From Stropharia rugosoannulata (Eukaryota > Basidiomycota > Agaricomycetes > Agaricales > Strophariaceae), in the NCBI GenBank assembly GCA_028532985.1, contig JANCIK010000010.1:2046001-2110000 (forward strand): 64,000 nucleotides of DNA, read 5' to 3'. Both the position numbers and the translations under genes were made by a program. Numbering within the stretch: the first letter of the stretch is position 1; each line of letters starts with the position of its first letter. Below, in pieces: positions 20,532 to 34,772 of the stretch. Under the pieces are notes generated by a model, which was not told the origin of the DNA, did no database searches, and saw only the letters and a list, made by a program, of their open reading frames with translations.

Positions 20532-23241
20532 GGTGGAGAGAGTAAAAGCTGTTATCGAAAGAGTCCAGCTGTACACTTCGATGCTCATGGCATTCCTGAG
20601 AAGGTTGATAAGATAAATCCAAAAATAGGTTCGGGCCAGATAACCTTTCAGAGCATAGGTATATCGGATATGCAGGTATGTATGACAATCTTCTACAGCT
20701 CATTAAAATGAAACGAACTTATCATTGTTCATTCAGATAAAAAGCAGTGGAGAAAATCCCTCATGACAACTTGTGGAGTTTAATGATTACTACTTAACCA
20801 CGCACTGTGAGATGTTTTTCTCATGTGTATTATAAGAAAGAGGAGATGACAAGGGCGTGGACATGAAATCTTCAGCTGGAAAATGCTTGCCACATGTATG
20901 AAAATATGCACTGATATAGTTCCAATTAAAGATATATCCATCCTCCGAGTATCAGTTGTCATGTACGACGTTACATATGCGCGTATGTAGAAAAATAGGC
21001 GAGCTCAAGCGAGCTCATTTAACATGTGCATCTGTAGAACTGGATTCTCCTTCTGAATTAAGCATGAGTCGGCCACTCACGTAAAAGCGCATAACAATCA
21101 AAATATTCAAAACTCCACATCTGTGCACATGGCCTCCTGGCCTTTATAAAATTTCTTGAAATACCTATTTAAAGATAGTTGCTAGTGTGACTAGTACTGG
21201 TGGTCGCAACTACGCAAATAAGGAAAGTGCGCCCCCGGAATATCTGGTCCAGGTTCGTGCCATCCATACACAAGTTTTAAGGAGAGGTTACATACAAACG
21301 ATGTGATAAAGGTATGTCATTCAAATGTTTGAACTCTGCGGGAGCGACGACATGAGAGTTCTGTAGCTGTGTCTCATCTCAGTCTCAAGGTATTCAATGC
21401 AGGGCTAGTGCACGGTGAATTCGGTAGATAATCATCATCGGCGGCCCCTCGATGTTCATGTGCACTGACTCTGAGCTAGTATCGCAAAGAACTTATACCA
21501 TATATACACCTTGTTCGGTTCCGTTGACATCTTAGTAAATTGGACCCCTGGCCCTTGGCTCTGAAAGGAGCGAGATACCCAGGAAGCTTGGTACATGCCG
21601 CATTCGGCCTATAGAACCCCTTTGGCCAGTAGTGACTACATCATCCAAAGCATCATCGAATTGCACTTGATTTTCAAATTTACGGTAAGGCGGTCACTAT
21701 ACGAGGGTATTGATAGCCACGTGGGAGATCATATTTCCAGTGCGCGTTTGCGCAAGTGTCGCGGACATTCGTAGGGAGAGATGTCTGCGGATTAAGGTTT
21801 GCTAGGATAGGTTCGCAAGTAGGTTCGCAGGCGGGGGCTATTTTTAGTGACCTGCATCATTCCGTACCTTGCGAATGGCCGGCCTGCCGTTCCTCGGCAC
21901 TGAACTCTATGTAGAAAAGTAGATAAAGGCACCGACATGAACCCTTGAATATCTTGAAACCTCCGTTGACTTACATATGTCAACGAAAATTTCCCAAGGG
22001 TCCAGTCCAGTCATAGATGAAGCAGCAGGATGCACCAGTGACGCTTTTTTCTTGCCCGACTTTCCTGCAAGGGCACATATATGGTCAAGCGGCATACACG
22101 GAGCAGCTCGCGTCCGAACTTTCCCTGAGCAAGTGCGCTAGAGCTTAGGGGCGGGACCCTCAGAATTTATGTACTTTCCCGACTTTAGATCAAGACATTG
22201 CTGTAAATATGACGCACACACGCTCGCAAGTCGCGGGAGAGCGCGTGGACGACCTTCGGCGACCGTTTAACACACCGGTATATGCGCCATTCACGCGCTT
22301 GGTTGAAGCGTAGTAACAGCAAACGAGCGCCTACATGGATCAATTTAGCGCCGCCGAAGGCCCCATTTGATCCCGCACGCGTCAGAAAGTGTAGCGAAAA
22401 AGAAGCGCATGAAATAGAATCAGGTATGGTGCCAATGTCCGTCTCCTGTGATCGACCAATGAATCTGCGCCGCTCAATCGCAGAGATCCCCATTGGTATC
22501 TGCACCATGCACCGTCGTGCAGTAAAAATTCTCGTGCTTGCCCACGGACGTTTGCGCGACCAATGCGCTACGAGGTGCAGGCAACGTTCCCATTGCGCTC
22601 GGGCGTATTAGTGCGCTGCGCGTTGGCTGCGGGCCCGAATCTCTCACGCTCACCCGACAAGAATCCGACGCAAAAAAAAAAGATCCCAGGTTCAAAAACG
22701 GTTGGAATCCCGAAGATCCAAATATGTGCATAAACGTAAAAGATATGATCCTAAATTGCCGCCGCCTTCAAGTGCTAGTTTTCTCCGAGGACCCATGACT
22801 GGTTCGTGGCCGGCATTAATTGAGGGTCTGAATAGCAGCCAATGCCCACTTCCACAGAGCAAGATATCTCTGTACGTAGAAACGAGGTATGAGGGCCAGA
22901 CGCATTATGGCTACCGCGTTGTGCAGACGTTAATATTGGATCCTTACAAAAGGCTAATTTGTTATCTCGAACGCCGCGTGGCGGAGGCCAGCAATTGGCT
23001 GCAAATGCTGCATCTCGACAGGGCCCACTCAGTTACAGTTGCCACGTGTGAACGTCCGGCTCGGGGAGGGATGCAGGGGACTAAGGAAATATACGACTTG
23101 GCTGTGCGTTGCTTGTGTGCGAGCATGCAATTACCAATTAAGTAGATTGAGGTAATATTCGCATCATGCCTATGGCCCCCAAAAGTTGACACGGTTAGTC
23201 TGGATGTCACCCTGGTTCCCAGCGTTTCAAGTCGCGTCCTG
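20532..23241. other. 2.7 kb without a recognisable gene
   Basis: The left end must hold the DUR3 promoter. Beyond it I found only short frames on both strands (for example 22282-22611 plus and 22185-22508 minus, which overlap each other) and no motif, repeat border or RNA gene. Confidence 0.45.
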
Positions 23242-23248
23242 TATAAAA
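23242..23248 (+). promoter_or_regulatory. TATA box of the small Cys/His-rich protein gene
   Basis: tataaaa lies about 120 bp upstream of the ATG at 23364 and is followed by a pyrimidine-rich leader (ctctcggccctcccattccctcc-like), common before expressed fungal genes. Confidence 0.5.
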
Positions 23249-23363
23249 CCAGACTACTTCTGTCTCGGCCCTCCCATTCCCTCCCAACATCCCAGCGTTG
23301 AGCACTCACTAAAAGGCACATTCGCCACCTCTTAATTCTTTATAACCTATTTCTTCTGCAAAA

Positions 23364-23751
23364 ATGTGCCACCACATGGTGTGAGTAGCCTCTCGCTTTG
23401 CCGGTCGATTCCTAAGCTGACCGTATGTGCAGTATTGGCGATTTCTATAGGGGCTGTGGAGTGAGTCGAAAATAACGTTGACATAGAACGCGACCCTTAT
23501 GCCGTTTGTTGCAGCACTTCCACGGACGTTTCTTCACTGGCGAGATCAAGGATTGCGGTTCCCCGACATGCAAGACTAGTCAGGCTCACAAGCATAGGTC
23601 GGCGACTAATTGTGGATGTGATTCGGTACGTACAAACACTCCAGGTCGCAGTTACAAGCTAATCGGACACGCACAGGCCGTCATTGAAGACCGCAAAATT
23701 CAGAATATGTTCCAAATCCCATTCCCAGAGTGCAAGCGCACTGCACGGTAA
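23364..23751 (+). CDS. small cysteine/histidine-rich protein, unknown function
   Basis: Three exons, 23364-23380 (17 nt), 23433-23460 (28 nt) and 23515-23751, with introns of 52 and 54 nt, encode 93 residues. The product begins 'MCHHMVIGDFYRGCGHFHG', has 'DCGSPTCKTSQAHKH' and 'NCGCDS' in the middle, and ends with 'FPECKRTAR'. The repeated Cys/His pairs look like metal ligands, and there is no signal peptide or membrane segment, so a small cytosolic or nuclear zinc-binding protein is plausible. I have the impression that similar CHH-start proteins are common in Agaricomycetes, but I cannot name a family. A TATA box and correct splice borders support expression. Confidence 0.7.
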
Positions 23752-24705
23752 AGCCCTAAGCCTTGCGCTTCGCTAGATGTACCTCCGACCATTCTTTTTT
23801 TATCTGCTCGCGGTGTCGTGACGTCTCACCATTCTTATTGCTTTCGTACATCATACATGTCATGCTTTCCTATATGCTTTATTTCCACATCATTAATATG
23901 TCCTATCTCCCTCTGTAGCTATATATTGTGCGCTTTGTCTGCTAGATGCCTCTATTATCTTGATCTAATGTTTCCCCATACGTATGGTGACCGGTCACTG
24001 CAATCTTAGTAGTATAATCCTGTGTTATTGTCTTGAAAATATACTACTTCTATCATTGCCAGACTCTCCTTATGGTGCTGCAGCTCAGTGGTGAAACGAA
24101 AAGGCAATTGTCAAGAGCATATCAGTTACTAGCTGGATTTGTTGTGAATCATGCCTGTACCATACCAGTCGAGTCGTTGACACTTTAATGTGGCGCAATA
24201 TCTTGTCTAGTAAGCTTGTGTAGCACTTGCCTACGCGCCAAGCATACAACGCCCTAGAAAACAGCACGATCCCTAAATCGAATGGCAATAAAACTTATGA
24301 AGGCAGCTGGAGTAGATCGGCACTTGCCCGAAGGAATCAAATCCACGTGGGCCGGCATTCTGAGAATATCACCTGATGGACGGGGTTTGAGTCGAGTCTC
24401 AATCATCTCATTCATCGATCTCACTTATTCATTTGAAGCGTCCACAGACTCGCCAGTAACACCGCTTAAGAGCACTAGGAAGCTGTGAAACACCGGTGGA
24501 AATGCCAACTTGTAATCCAAACCCGTGTCTCCCATGGTACGGGCAATACGCTGATCTCAGGTCTATTCTTCAGTCGCCGAACTGAAAGCCAAAGCAGCTG
24601 GGGCAGCCAACACTAGCAAGGAGAAAATTACCAATGTTCGAGATCGTAATTCAAGGCATGTAGCTTCCTGGCCATGTATCAACTCGCTGCCACGTTGAGC
24701 GATGT
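23752..24705. other. intergenic, no gene recognised
   Basis: The stretch is pyrimidine-rich just after 23752 (probable 3' UTR) and shows nothing recognisable after that. Confidence 0.4.
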
Positions 24706-25312
24706 ATGTCGTACAGCGTGCCCATGAAGAAGACAAACTGGGACCCCTATAGTGGCGAGGCACCTCCACCACCGCCACCACCCAGGAGTCTAGTCAACAG
24801 CAGCACAAAGCCCAAGCCACTGGCGCCGCTACCACCACCGCCGAGTCGGACTTCGTCAGCTGCCTTATCTGCTTCGTCCAGTAGGGCCGGTTCTAGTTCT
24901 CCATCCCCCGCCCCACCGCTGCCCGGAAGGCTAGGCTCGTCAGGACCGCCGCCCCCGCCTCCTCGAGGCGCCAAAGCTGGTGTACCACCCGCTCCACCGC
25001 CGCGATCGAATTCTGGGCCGCAATCAAGACCCACGCCTACCCCTCCCCCTGCACCGAGTGGCGGACCACCGCCCATAGTCCGGTCGTCGCGTCCAAGCCT
25101 TAATCCCCGGGCTGTCGCCCCTGCCGTGCCCCCAGAGCCGCCCGCAATAGATTGGGCGAACCTCAGCCCCGAGGACAAAGCGGTGTTCTTCAGCTGGCTG
25201 GACGAATTCTTCGCGAATTTCACACCACCCCAATCTGTCAAACCCAACTATGAGGAACCGGTGAGGAATGCCACTCCGCAGTCACACGGGCCTCCTCCCT
25301 TACGCGCCGCTG
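24706..25312 (+). CDS. proline-rich protein with SH3-ligand motifs, probably partial
   Basis: The frame starting near 24706 (a second ATG at 24724 begins 'MKKTNWDPYSGEAPPPPPPP') is dominated by proline runs with the class PxxP, such as 'PLPPPPSRTSS', 'APPLPGRLG' and 'GPPPPPPRGAK'. The run ends in a conserved-looking acidic/aromatic block, 'IDWANLSPEDKAVFFSWLDE'. A good donor (gtgagt) at 25313 closes the exon after 'GPPPLRAA', but no convincing downstream exon follows. The composition fits proteins of the actin/endocytosis machinery that bind SH3 domains. The helix block resembles one I have seen in basidiomycete SH3-related proteins, though the name is not certain. The missing C-terminal part suggests a truncated copy or poorly visible exons, such as a frame at about 25620-25740. 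Confidence 0.55.
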
Positions 25313-26719
25313 TGAGTATTTATCTCTCTAATTTGCCGTATCAATCAGCTATCTCGTGTTACGCTGTCGGTGTGCACATGCTTACATTTATTTAATAGAC
25401 TAAACCGTCAAGTTGGTCTCAACGGTAGGCCTGGAATAAGCATGATTTTTCGTGGGGTGCGTTGCAGCGACGGATTTCGGATCAACAGTCATACATCTAG
25501 TATGTATATCCTTAGAACGAAACCATGATTTTTACTTGCTGCTCCATCCATCCGCTCGGACGTAAAGTGCGTAGCAGTAACAATCGCTTCCCAGATGCCC
25601 CGCTACTTCCTCAGGCTATGCACGAAAGAGCCAGCACATCGAACTACCACCTCCACTAATAACGGAAGATGCACTAATGGTCGAAGCTTCACAGATTCAT
25701 TATCCCAGCATTTCTGTGGGTTTTTGTATCCTATTAATTCAATAAACCCGGACGTATTTCCATGTCGCCAATATTCTTTCCATTTAAACCCATCCTACGC
25801 CCACGCGACTTGCGCCGGAAGGAACACCCGCATCGTTCACAAGCGTCAATTATAGCAATCGGACAAGTCACTGCCGCGCGCGCGACAAAATACTGTGTTC
25901 TGACCAACATGGGCCGCGAAGCCGTTGGTTGTCAGACCGCTCGCAGATAATTCTGTGCTCCTCCGGATGACTCATGCCCCAAATAAGATTGTGGGGTGGT
26001 GCGCTTAAACGACGAGGTTTACGAAAGGCTGAAGGTCATGCAACAATTAGCCTTTAAGCTCGAGAGGTCTCACTGACTTGAGTGAGAGGGTGGTCTGATT
26101 GATACCCCCCGACCTGGCAACTCCTTCGCATTCGAGTAAAATATTATCCCACGACCATCAGGTCACTGGCGACTGCGCGAACTCATAATTCACCCATGGA
26201 TGATGAGAGTCAGCCTGCCGAGATCTTGGGATTCCTCGTCATGGAGCAGGGATTTCGGACAGCGAGAAAGTCGGGCTAACGACCTGATTGAGATTGATAG
26301 TGCTCTACATAGCATCATATGCTGCCTGTAATTCATGAGCGCAGTCATACGTGCAGTATACGATACCAGAGCTTAATAGACTGAGCGGTTATGAAGTGTG
26401 CCAATGAAAAGGAGAAACCCTGAAAGCAGGAAGGCTATCGTAATTTACAGTACTATTATTACATACACATACATTTCCCTCACGCACAGCATTTTGAGTT
26501 ATGAACAGGACTTGGCATCTGCTCCACTGATCATGGTCTTGACACTGCAAAGGCTTCAGTGGCAGGCATATCCTGGATGTGGGGCGGCACAGACGGGTAA
26601 TCTACCCCAGATCACCGCAAGGTAAACTGACACAGCGTGTGCAGATGCGACATGAAAGACATGCTGGATGTCCGGAAATTTTTTTGGGGGCAGTGGCAGA
26701 GCAGAGAGAGAAAATAGCG
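25313..26719. other. no clear gene; possible lost 3' exons of the proline-rich gene
   Basis: One frame around 25622-25740 reads 'HIELPPPLITEDALMVEA' and might be a further exon of the proline-rich gene, but splice borders are not clear. The rest shows no features. The right end carries the 3' flank of DIM1. Confidence 0.35.
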
Positions 26720-28059
<1,340 letters not shown>

Positions 28060-28765
28060 GCTAGAAATATGGTGTAGTGGTCAAGAACAGTTTGTAAGTA
28101 CATTTGTGCAGGGGTTTGAAATTTCAAAGTAATCACATGACATTACGCCATAACCGATGCGCTCTGAATCTGAGCGCTTGAGCGCCTGAGCAGTTGATTC
28201 AGGACCGTTTATTTGTATGTTGAGGCATATTCGTGACTCAAAAAACCAAACTCTTCCAACGTAAATTGAATGTATACCGGGACTACCAAGTAGGTACCTA
28301 CTTATTATTCTACTCTGAGTGCAGCGATTTTGACATTCAAGATTAAGCCACCATACGCTTAGACACATTTAAAGTTTCAATACATATCCTAATACACTAT
28401 GCACTATATGCTATAGCAGTACAGAAAGGAGATTAAAATTTCAATGAAAAGTGAGATATAGAAATGGCGTACAGCGCACGTAAGGCACATACTAGGCGCA
28501 TATATTCGCTCATATAGCTCGCTCAGAGATCCTGTGTTGAATGATGTTGATGTACACTGCTCAGCACCCTCGTATTGACGGTTTGAAAATAAGTACATTA
28601 GACGTGGTAGTGCAATCTACAGTTCCGTATGAATGTCCTAAAAATTACTAGAATAAAAAATAAATGATCATTGAACGTTTGATAACAAACATGAAATTAT
28701 AAAACAGCCAACCTTCATTTTGTCGGTAGACATTTCATTCAACTCCCTTCATTTGCCCTTCATCT
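28060..28765. other. intergenic between DIM1 promoter and eIF2D 3' end
   Basis: AT-rich sequence with no gene recognised. The left end serves as DIM1 promoter; the right end holds the polyadenylation region of the eIF2D gene. Confidence 0.45.
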
Positions 28766-31059
28766 TCACTTCTTGCCAGACAAGTCTGCCACCTCAATCC
28801 ATTTCTTCGGGATTCCCTTTCCGATCAAGTAATCCAGCACGACACTGGACTGCTTGCCCTGCACAAGCACCTCAAGTTTAGGCCCACCGGGCTTACCCTG
28901 GACCTGCGACACTGCAACGCGAAAAAATGAAGTAAAGCGGGTCAACCACGGATGTCATTTGTAATGTGCGGGATTCCCCGCCCGAAACGCACCTGACGTC
29001 GACCCCGCGCACGCCTTGCGCAGATCATCCGCCATCTCTTCGGCGTCCACGACGAGAAATGGCTCGAACCCCGAGATCAGCGTGGACGCTTTACGGCCCT
29101 GGCGCACCTTCGTAACGACTTGTATCGGCGCCAACGCACCTTTCCTGTGTGTGCGAATGGCGGCGTTAGCAACTGGGGCTATACGTGTGGCGGACGCATG
29201 AGTATGGGAGGTGCGGTCCGCGAAGCGGGCGCAGGGACGCGGATGCGACGCAGGGACCTCCGCGTAGATGCTTGCATATATGTGAAGTTCAGCGACTTAT
29301 GTACTCACTTTGTTACAGGCTCCCGCCCATTTGTGCGTATTTCGTACCAGCTCTGCATTTTGCCAACCACAGCCTTGATAAGCTCATCCCGCTTTTTGAA
29401 GCGGGACGCGACAGCGCCGTCGTCCTCCGTGGCGCCTTTACCTTTGCCACTGGTCTTGGGCTTAACGGCCACACACGAATAGAGAACGTCGTCCAAATTT
29501 ATGTATGCCTGATCGCGCGCATTGACGAGGTTGTGCGTCGCTATATACGAATTCAACATTGCGCGGATTTGGACGATGGTGTAGACATCATTCTTGCTGT
29601 ATGTACGGCGCTTAGCGTGCCGCCGGCGGGCAGCATGAAGCGTAGCATGTCGCTGAGATACTCACCTGCCTCCCAGAGCCTCGAATAGCTCGGTCGTAAT
29701 CTGGTGGGGTTTCCATAGCTCTTTGATCTCAACCTCCTTCCGCGCCTCGGACTCCCGCGCACGCTCTTCCCTGGCAGCCCGCTGAGCCGCCTTAAGCTCC
29801 AGGTCTTTTATCATGACATATGGAGAATGTGCTTCCACGAGGGCGTGTGTCCCATTGACTGATGTAACCAGGATATCAGGCTGTTGCTTTTGTGGCGGTT
29901 TCAGTGTCAATAGGCCCAATTTTTCAGCTGCTTTCAGGAACGTCGACAGGGATTTGTGGCTGGATGTCTTGATGGTAATTTCAGTGTCCACATGGGGCAC
30001 TTCTTCCGCGCGCAACTCCGGATTATTTGCGGGAGGCAGGACAAGCGTCGGAAAAGCAGGTCGTGACGGAAGGATGTGGTTCGTGTAAAGCAATGTTGCC
30101 GGTATCGGAAACGATGATACCGGTAAAGATTTCAGTGTCGTAGAGATTGCCTGAATAAGGGATTTATTCAGTAGTTCCGTTACTTCAGCAGGAGAATACG
30201 TGATGGTGGCAGAAGTTTCGACTGAAGCCGGAGGGGGAGTGGGTGGTGGCGGTGTAGCGTTCTCTTCGTTCTTCACCTCTGTTTCCACCTCACCGTCGTG
30301 GTCAGATTCTGTAGCATTGCTCGACGCGGACATCTTTGATATGGGTGTGCTCTCAGGCATATCCTTTTTGGAGCCCATATCCCATAGATAGTCCTTCCAG
30401 GTATGCCAGACATGAACCGCCTTTCCTTTCTCTGTCTCTGCTTTGTGGACCTGATCACTTGATACAGCCATGCGCCCCACTGCGACTGGAGCAGATAGTT
30501 CCGGCTCGTTGTCTCTCCTTTGGTATTGCCTTATAGCGACAAGCTGGTTTTCGTGCAGCCCATGTGGACAGTGTACAACTGGCTTGAATAAACAGAGGTT
30601 AGTTTTCACCTGGAAATAACTCCTCGAAGTATACGGCCAAAAACTACGAACCACCAGGAATCATCAGATCTGCCCCGCCAACAAGAATAGGGATAACTGC
30701 TGAAGGGGTAGACAGAAAAGGTAGGAGATCCTGTTTCTTCCACAGCGTGTAGACAGTGGGGATGAGGTCTTCTGACGCTCCTTTGCCTATCGTGAACCAC
30801 AGAGGGTCGCCCTCTGGATCAATATATGCAATCTAGAATCTCGTCAAAACACTGCATGGGCTTTAACGCCGAAAAGGCGCACACCAGGTTCTTCGGCGCG
30901 AGTGATGAACTTGACGGAAAGAATGCCGTCAGGAACTAGCAGATCGCCATCTTCCGCAGAAAGATTGTATGTTGAGACAACACGCTGCCTTAGCTTCCGC
31001 CTGTCTGAGCTCCTTAGAGGTGCAGAAGTCTTGAGATTGCTCAGAGGTTTCTTGAACAT
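28766..31059 (-). CDS. TMA64: eIF2D/TMA64-like translation factor
   Basis: eIF2D (ligatin, yeast Tma64) works in ribosome recycling and non-canonical initiation on the 40S subunit. The ATG at 31059 gives 'MFKKPLSNLKTSAPLRSSDR', the usual N-terminus. The next exons hold the PUA part ('IAYIDPEGDPLWFTIGKGAS', 'GADLMIPGG', 'HENQLVAIRQY', 'GKAVHVWHTWKDYLWDMG'). The long exon within 30600-29675 continues through an acidic/proline linker ('ATPPPPTPPPAS') and a winged-helix-like segment ('LSTFLKAAEKLGLLTLKPP'). Then come the SWIB-like region ('NLVNARDQAYINLDDVLYS') and the C-terminal SUI1 domain ('MQSWYEIRTNGREPV', 'TLISGFEPFLVVDAEE', 'QGKPGGPKLEVLVQGKQS', 'GIPKKWIEVADLSGKK'). The stop is at 28766-28768. 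The exon set is complete in order; exact borders of the middle exons were not all fixed. Confidence 0.9.
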
Positions 31060-31626
31060 GGCCGTTGGAACTTGGAACAAGTTGAGAGGTGGCAAGTAGC
31101 AAACGCTTTGGAGATTAGATTATCGCTTATGTGGATTTGTCAGCCATCAAATGGCCCCGCTTGACAATACTGACGAAACGGTGCTGCGCACCGCATGGCC
31201 TTCTGAGACAAATCAACTTTTCATTTTTGCGCTAGTATTCCTCTGGCATAGTCGTAGAACGTCTTGGACCGCTGAAAAGAGCGACAGACGCCCGCAGGAC
31301 CTTGTAATTAGTATACACGTGATGTTTGTTGATGTGAAGGGATGTGTGAAATTACCAAATACGCGAAAATACGTCTCTCTTTGGAACCACCACCACACTT
31401 CGACCATCTTCGAGTTCATCGTGCGTCTGTCGCTCCTTTCCTTGCCGAGAGCCCGCGGAGGTTGATTAGGGCCCTTGTGCAAATTATCGCAGATTTGAAC
31501 CCGATTTTAGGCAGCCAAAAGGTACTGACGCACCGCCGACGCGCGTTTTAATTTTTACAATTTGCGTGCATCGCGTACTCATGCACATTTTTCAGTTTCG
31601 TATCACTTTTCCAACTTAGCACTCAA
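31060..31626. promoter_or_regulatory. divergent promoter region between eIF2D and H2A.Z
   Basis: About 570 bp separate the two divergent ATGs. No strict TATA box was seen at usual distance on either side, which is common for housekeeping genes. Short frames in this space have no motif. Confidence 0.5.
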
Positions 31627-32191
31627 ATGGCACCTGCATCTAAGTCCGGAGGTGGTGGAAAATCTAAATCTGGCGCGACTTCTGCGAATGCGCCAGCGTC
31701 AACTGCACCGCGCTCCGTGCAGACGAGGAGTCAAAAGGCCGGGCTTCAGGTACGTGACATTTTTGTTTGCGTAACATCCGTTGATCATAATGAATGATGA
31801 TCATGCATAATCAAGTTCCCTGTTGGCCGTATCCACCGTTACTTGAAACAACGCACACAGCATAATGTCCGCATTGGTGCCAAAGCCGCTGTCTACACGA
31901 CCGCCATCCTCGAATACTTGACGGCGGAGGTGCTTGAACTTGCTGGTGCGTTGTTTCAAATTCAGGTGTTTGCAGCCAAATTTTGACATCGTCACAGGAA
32001 ACGCGTCGAAGGATCTCAGAGTAAAGCGTATAACTCCCCGCCATTTGCAGCTCGCCATCCGTGGGGACGAAGAACTTGACATGCTCGTGCGAGCGACTAT
32101 CGCCGGAGGAGGAGTGCTGCCATTCATCCACAAGCACTTAACGGCTAATATCAAGAATGCTGCAAAGAAACCAGAGGTCATGACCCAGTGA
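31627..32191 (+). CDS. HTZ1: histone variant H2A.Z
   Basis: Three exons (31627-31749, 31816-31945, 31998-32191), introns 66 and 52 nt, give 148 residues. The histone fold is nearly canonical: '[18 protein letters not shown]', '[20 protein letters not shown]', '[19 protein letters not shown]' and '[19 protein letters not shown]'. The extended acidic patch and '[17 protein letters not shown]' identify the H2A.Z variant, not canonical H2A, as do the introns and the lack of the SQ(E/D)L end of H2A.X. The N-terminal tail (Ser/Lys/Gly/Ala rich) is typical for acetylation. The variant is placed at promoters by SWR1-type remodellers. The C-terminal '[14 protein letters not shown]' tail is a little longer than usual. 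Intact. Confidence 0.95.
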
Positions 32192-34772
32192 TAGCATCTT
32201 TCTGTTCCCTTGTGTTGTGATTCTTGTTTCTTTGAGAACATTTAATAATCTTCGTATGGGCTGTTGTCGTGGTATCCCATCTCTTGCGCATGGTTTTGGA
32301 TATATACCGCTGGGCTGTATCTGGATCTAGTGCTGTACTTAATATGCTCAATATGTTTGACTAGTCGTATGAGTTCGATGTACCTACCCATATTGTCTTC
32401 TGGTATGAAGTTTATAATTATAAACTGGTGATCTGGCTGGTTATTTATTTGATATGGTTGCTGCAAATGCTGAACAGTGTCGGAATCAAATTGAAGCCTG
32501 TGGACCCTGCTGCGACTCTTCACTTTTTCATTTCAATCTGGGGGTTTACAAGGGTTTACACGATGAATCAACAGTGCAATGTTACTCTGATCGTGAGACA
32601 GCTTACCTCGGCTTGCGGGTATCCAGGTCGCACCCAGTTAGCGATCGGGCCGCAACTCGACTGATTAAATATTATTACATGTTGCATGTCGGTTGCATGT
32701 GCATGAGTGGTATTTGAGTGGCATGCCATTAACGCCTATCGATTGAATGCCGAGCAGTTGTCAGATTCAGTAAGTGATACCGATGAGAGTAAGTCTGGAG
32801 AGTACCCATACCGTTTCAAGTATCGTCACCAATAGCAGTAGTGTGATACTACGGTGAGTGGCATTCACAATTGATTCACAAGGCATTCACAACCACAAGG
32901 CGCCGCCACTAGGACATTTGCAAATTGCAAACGATCACGTATGAGATCAAATGATGAATAGCCCTTGAGAGTTGCCTAGTCAAACGAAAGCCAAAAATAC
33001 TGGATGGGCTGCAGTTGGCGAGATTGAGCTATTCAGAGAGCTGAGAGGACGGTGACCGTGAAGTTGAAGGGATGGCTTTGTTTGGCCTTTTATTTGGGCA
33101 AACGTGTGTTGCACAGCTTAACCAAATAAACACCAATCAAATGCGTAGTGCGCATTGAGTGCGCATGTCGCACTGCAACCGCACTGTTGCTCGGTTTCAA
33201 GTTGCTTCTTCCACATAGTTATACGGTCAGGGTTGCTCGATGTATGCGCAAAGTAGAAAAGATGACAGGTCCAAGTATATAAGTACACTCTGCCGAGAAA
33301 TACTGCAAGAACCGAAGCCGGTTCGAAGCCGGTTGCCAGTTGGAGGCCGGGGCTTTGTGAATTAACGCTGAATATAACATGAAGAGGCAAGGGGACTCAC
33401 GATTCAAGATCATTGGAGTGTTGACAAGCTAGTCTTGATCGTAAAAATCAATAAAGGCAAATATATGCGGATAAAAGTACAAAAAAGTAGGGCAAAACCT
33501 TTAAATCCATCAGCTCACAAAATCTTGAACGGGAGTTCTACAACAGTGAAGGATATAACCTAGGAAAGAATGGGTATATAATCCTGGAGACAGAATCCTA
33601 GATTCCTAAGAATCGGACGTTCTCTCCGCCCTGTGACTAAGATGGTCGCATGGAGCAAAGTGTCATATGCTATAAGCATTAGGGAGAAATCCTGCATTTA
33701 ATAGTGCATGCAGTTGTGTGGGACCATAGAGTAAAATCGAGGCGTGGAAGGGCTACAGACTAAGTGAAGGTTGTGGTCCATGAAGTGATGTCTTTTGATG
33801 GACTGCCCCATCAAGTTATAAGATGTACTTATTTGGATAACTGAGCACGTGATAGTCGCCTGATGATTCTTGGCATTTAGGGCAGGTCGTCGGTGCCATT
33901 TTGGCTAGCAGAACTTCAACGGAGTTAGCTTTGAACCATACTGCAATCAGATCTTCCCGAATCCCCATTCATCTATGCGAGCCATTTAACTATGCTACAT
34001 GGACACATTCTCGACCGGTGCAGCAGGTTTGAAGTGCACGCGTTTAATAGAAAGATTTTGAAAGATGAAGAGCAGGACAGACTGGAGCTGGCATGACCTG
34101 CTGCACGGTAATTATCAATTCAATACTCTCATCATAGCCTTAAATAATGTATAATTCGTGTCTTAGTGGGCGCATTCATGATCGCTGCTATATCCGAGAT
34201 GCATTTCTAATCCTCGTCGAGCTCCGCTTCACGACATGTGTCATTATTCGTATGAAACTGCAGCACAGTCATCTAGCGCAAAAATAAATAAATAAAATGG
34301 TCAAGTCTTTCAGAACCGCATATATGCTGCTTCGGTCAATCCACTTGGGACGTAAACTCTGTTAGTGTGTCCACTCCGAATTGCGAAAATTATAATACTG
34401 AATGTTACATACTCTGTTTCAACGCGGCATAGCATATTTCGTCGTGTCTGTCTATTTCATCAACCCTAAAGCTTACTTTTTACAGTCTTCACAATTTCGG
34501 TCCAGCCTAGTTATTACTCCTTTCAAGTTTTCAATGGGACTTGCGGCTGTGTAGGACTAAATACTATGAGTCGTGACCGGAACGATCATGTGGTTGCGTC
34601 AGGAGTATTTCACAGAAACGCGGCGGTCGGTCAGCCTCCTTTCATCTGTTCCACCACAACGCCCTGGCGAATTTAATCAGCAGTCAGTCAACACCCAGTC
34701 TAGCCTCCCAGTCGCCATACCATTGCACACTAGCATCAACTAGGATTCCTGATCTATCTTTTCATCTATCTA
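32192..34772. other. 2.6 kb without a recognisable gene
   Basis: After the H2A.Z 3' flank the sequence has only short frames on both strands (for example 33118-33390 minus) with no motif. The right end, 34550-34772, is pyrimidine-rich and should be the promoter/leader of the zinc-binding-domain gene. Confidence 0.45.

Noticed and set aside
24747..25247. Glycine-rich 166-residue frame on the minus strand
   Set aside because: It is the antisense shadow of the proline-rich coding exon; CCN proline codons read as GGN glycine on the other strand.
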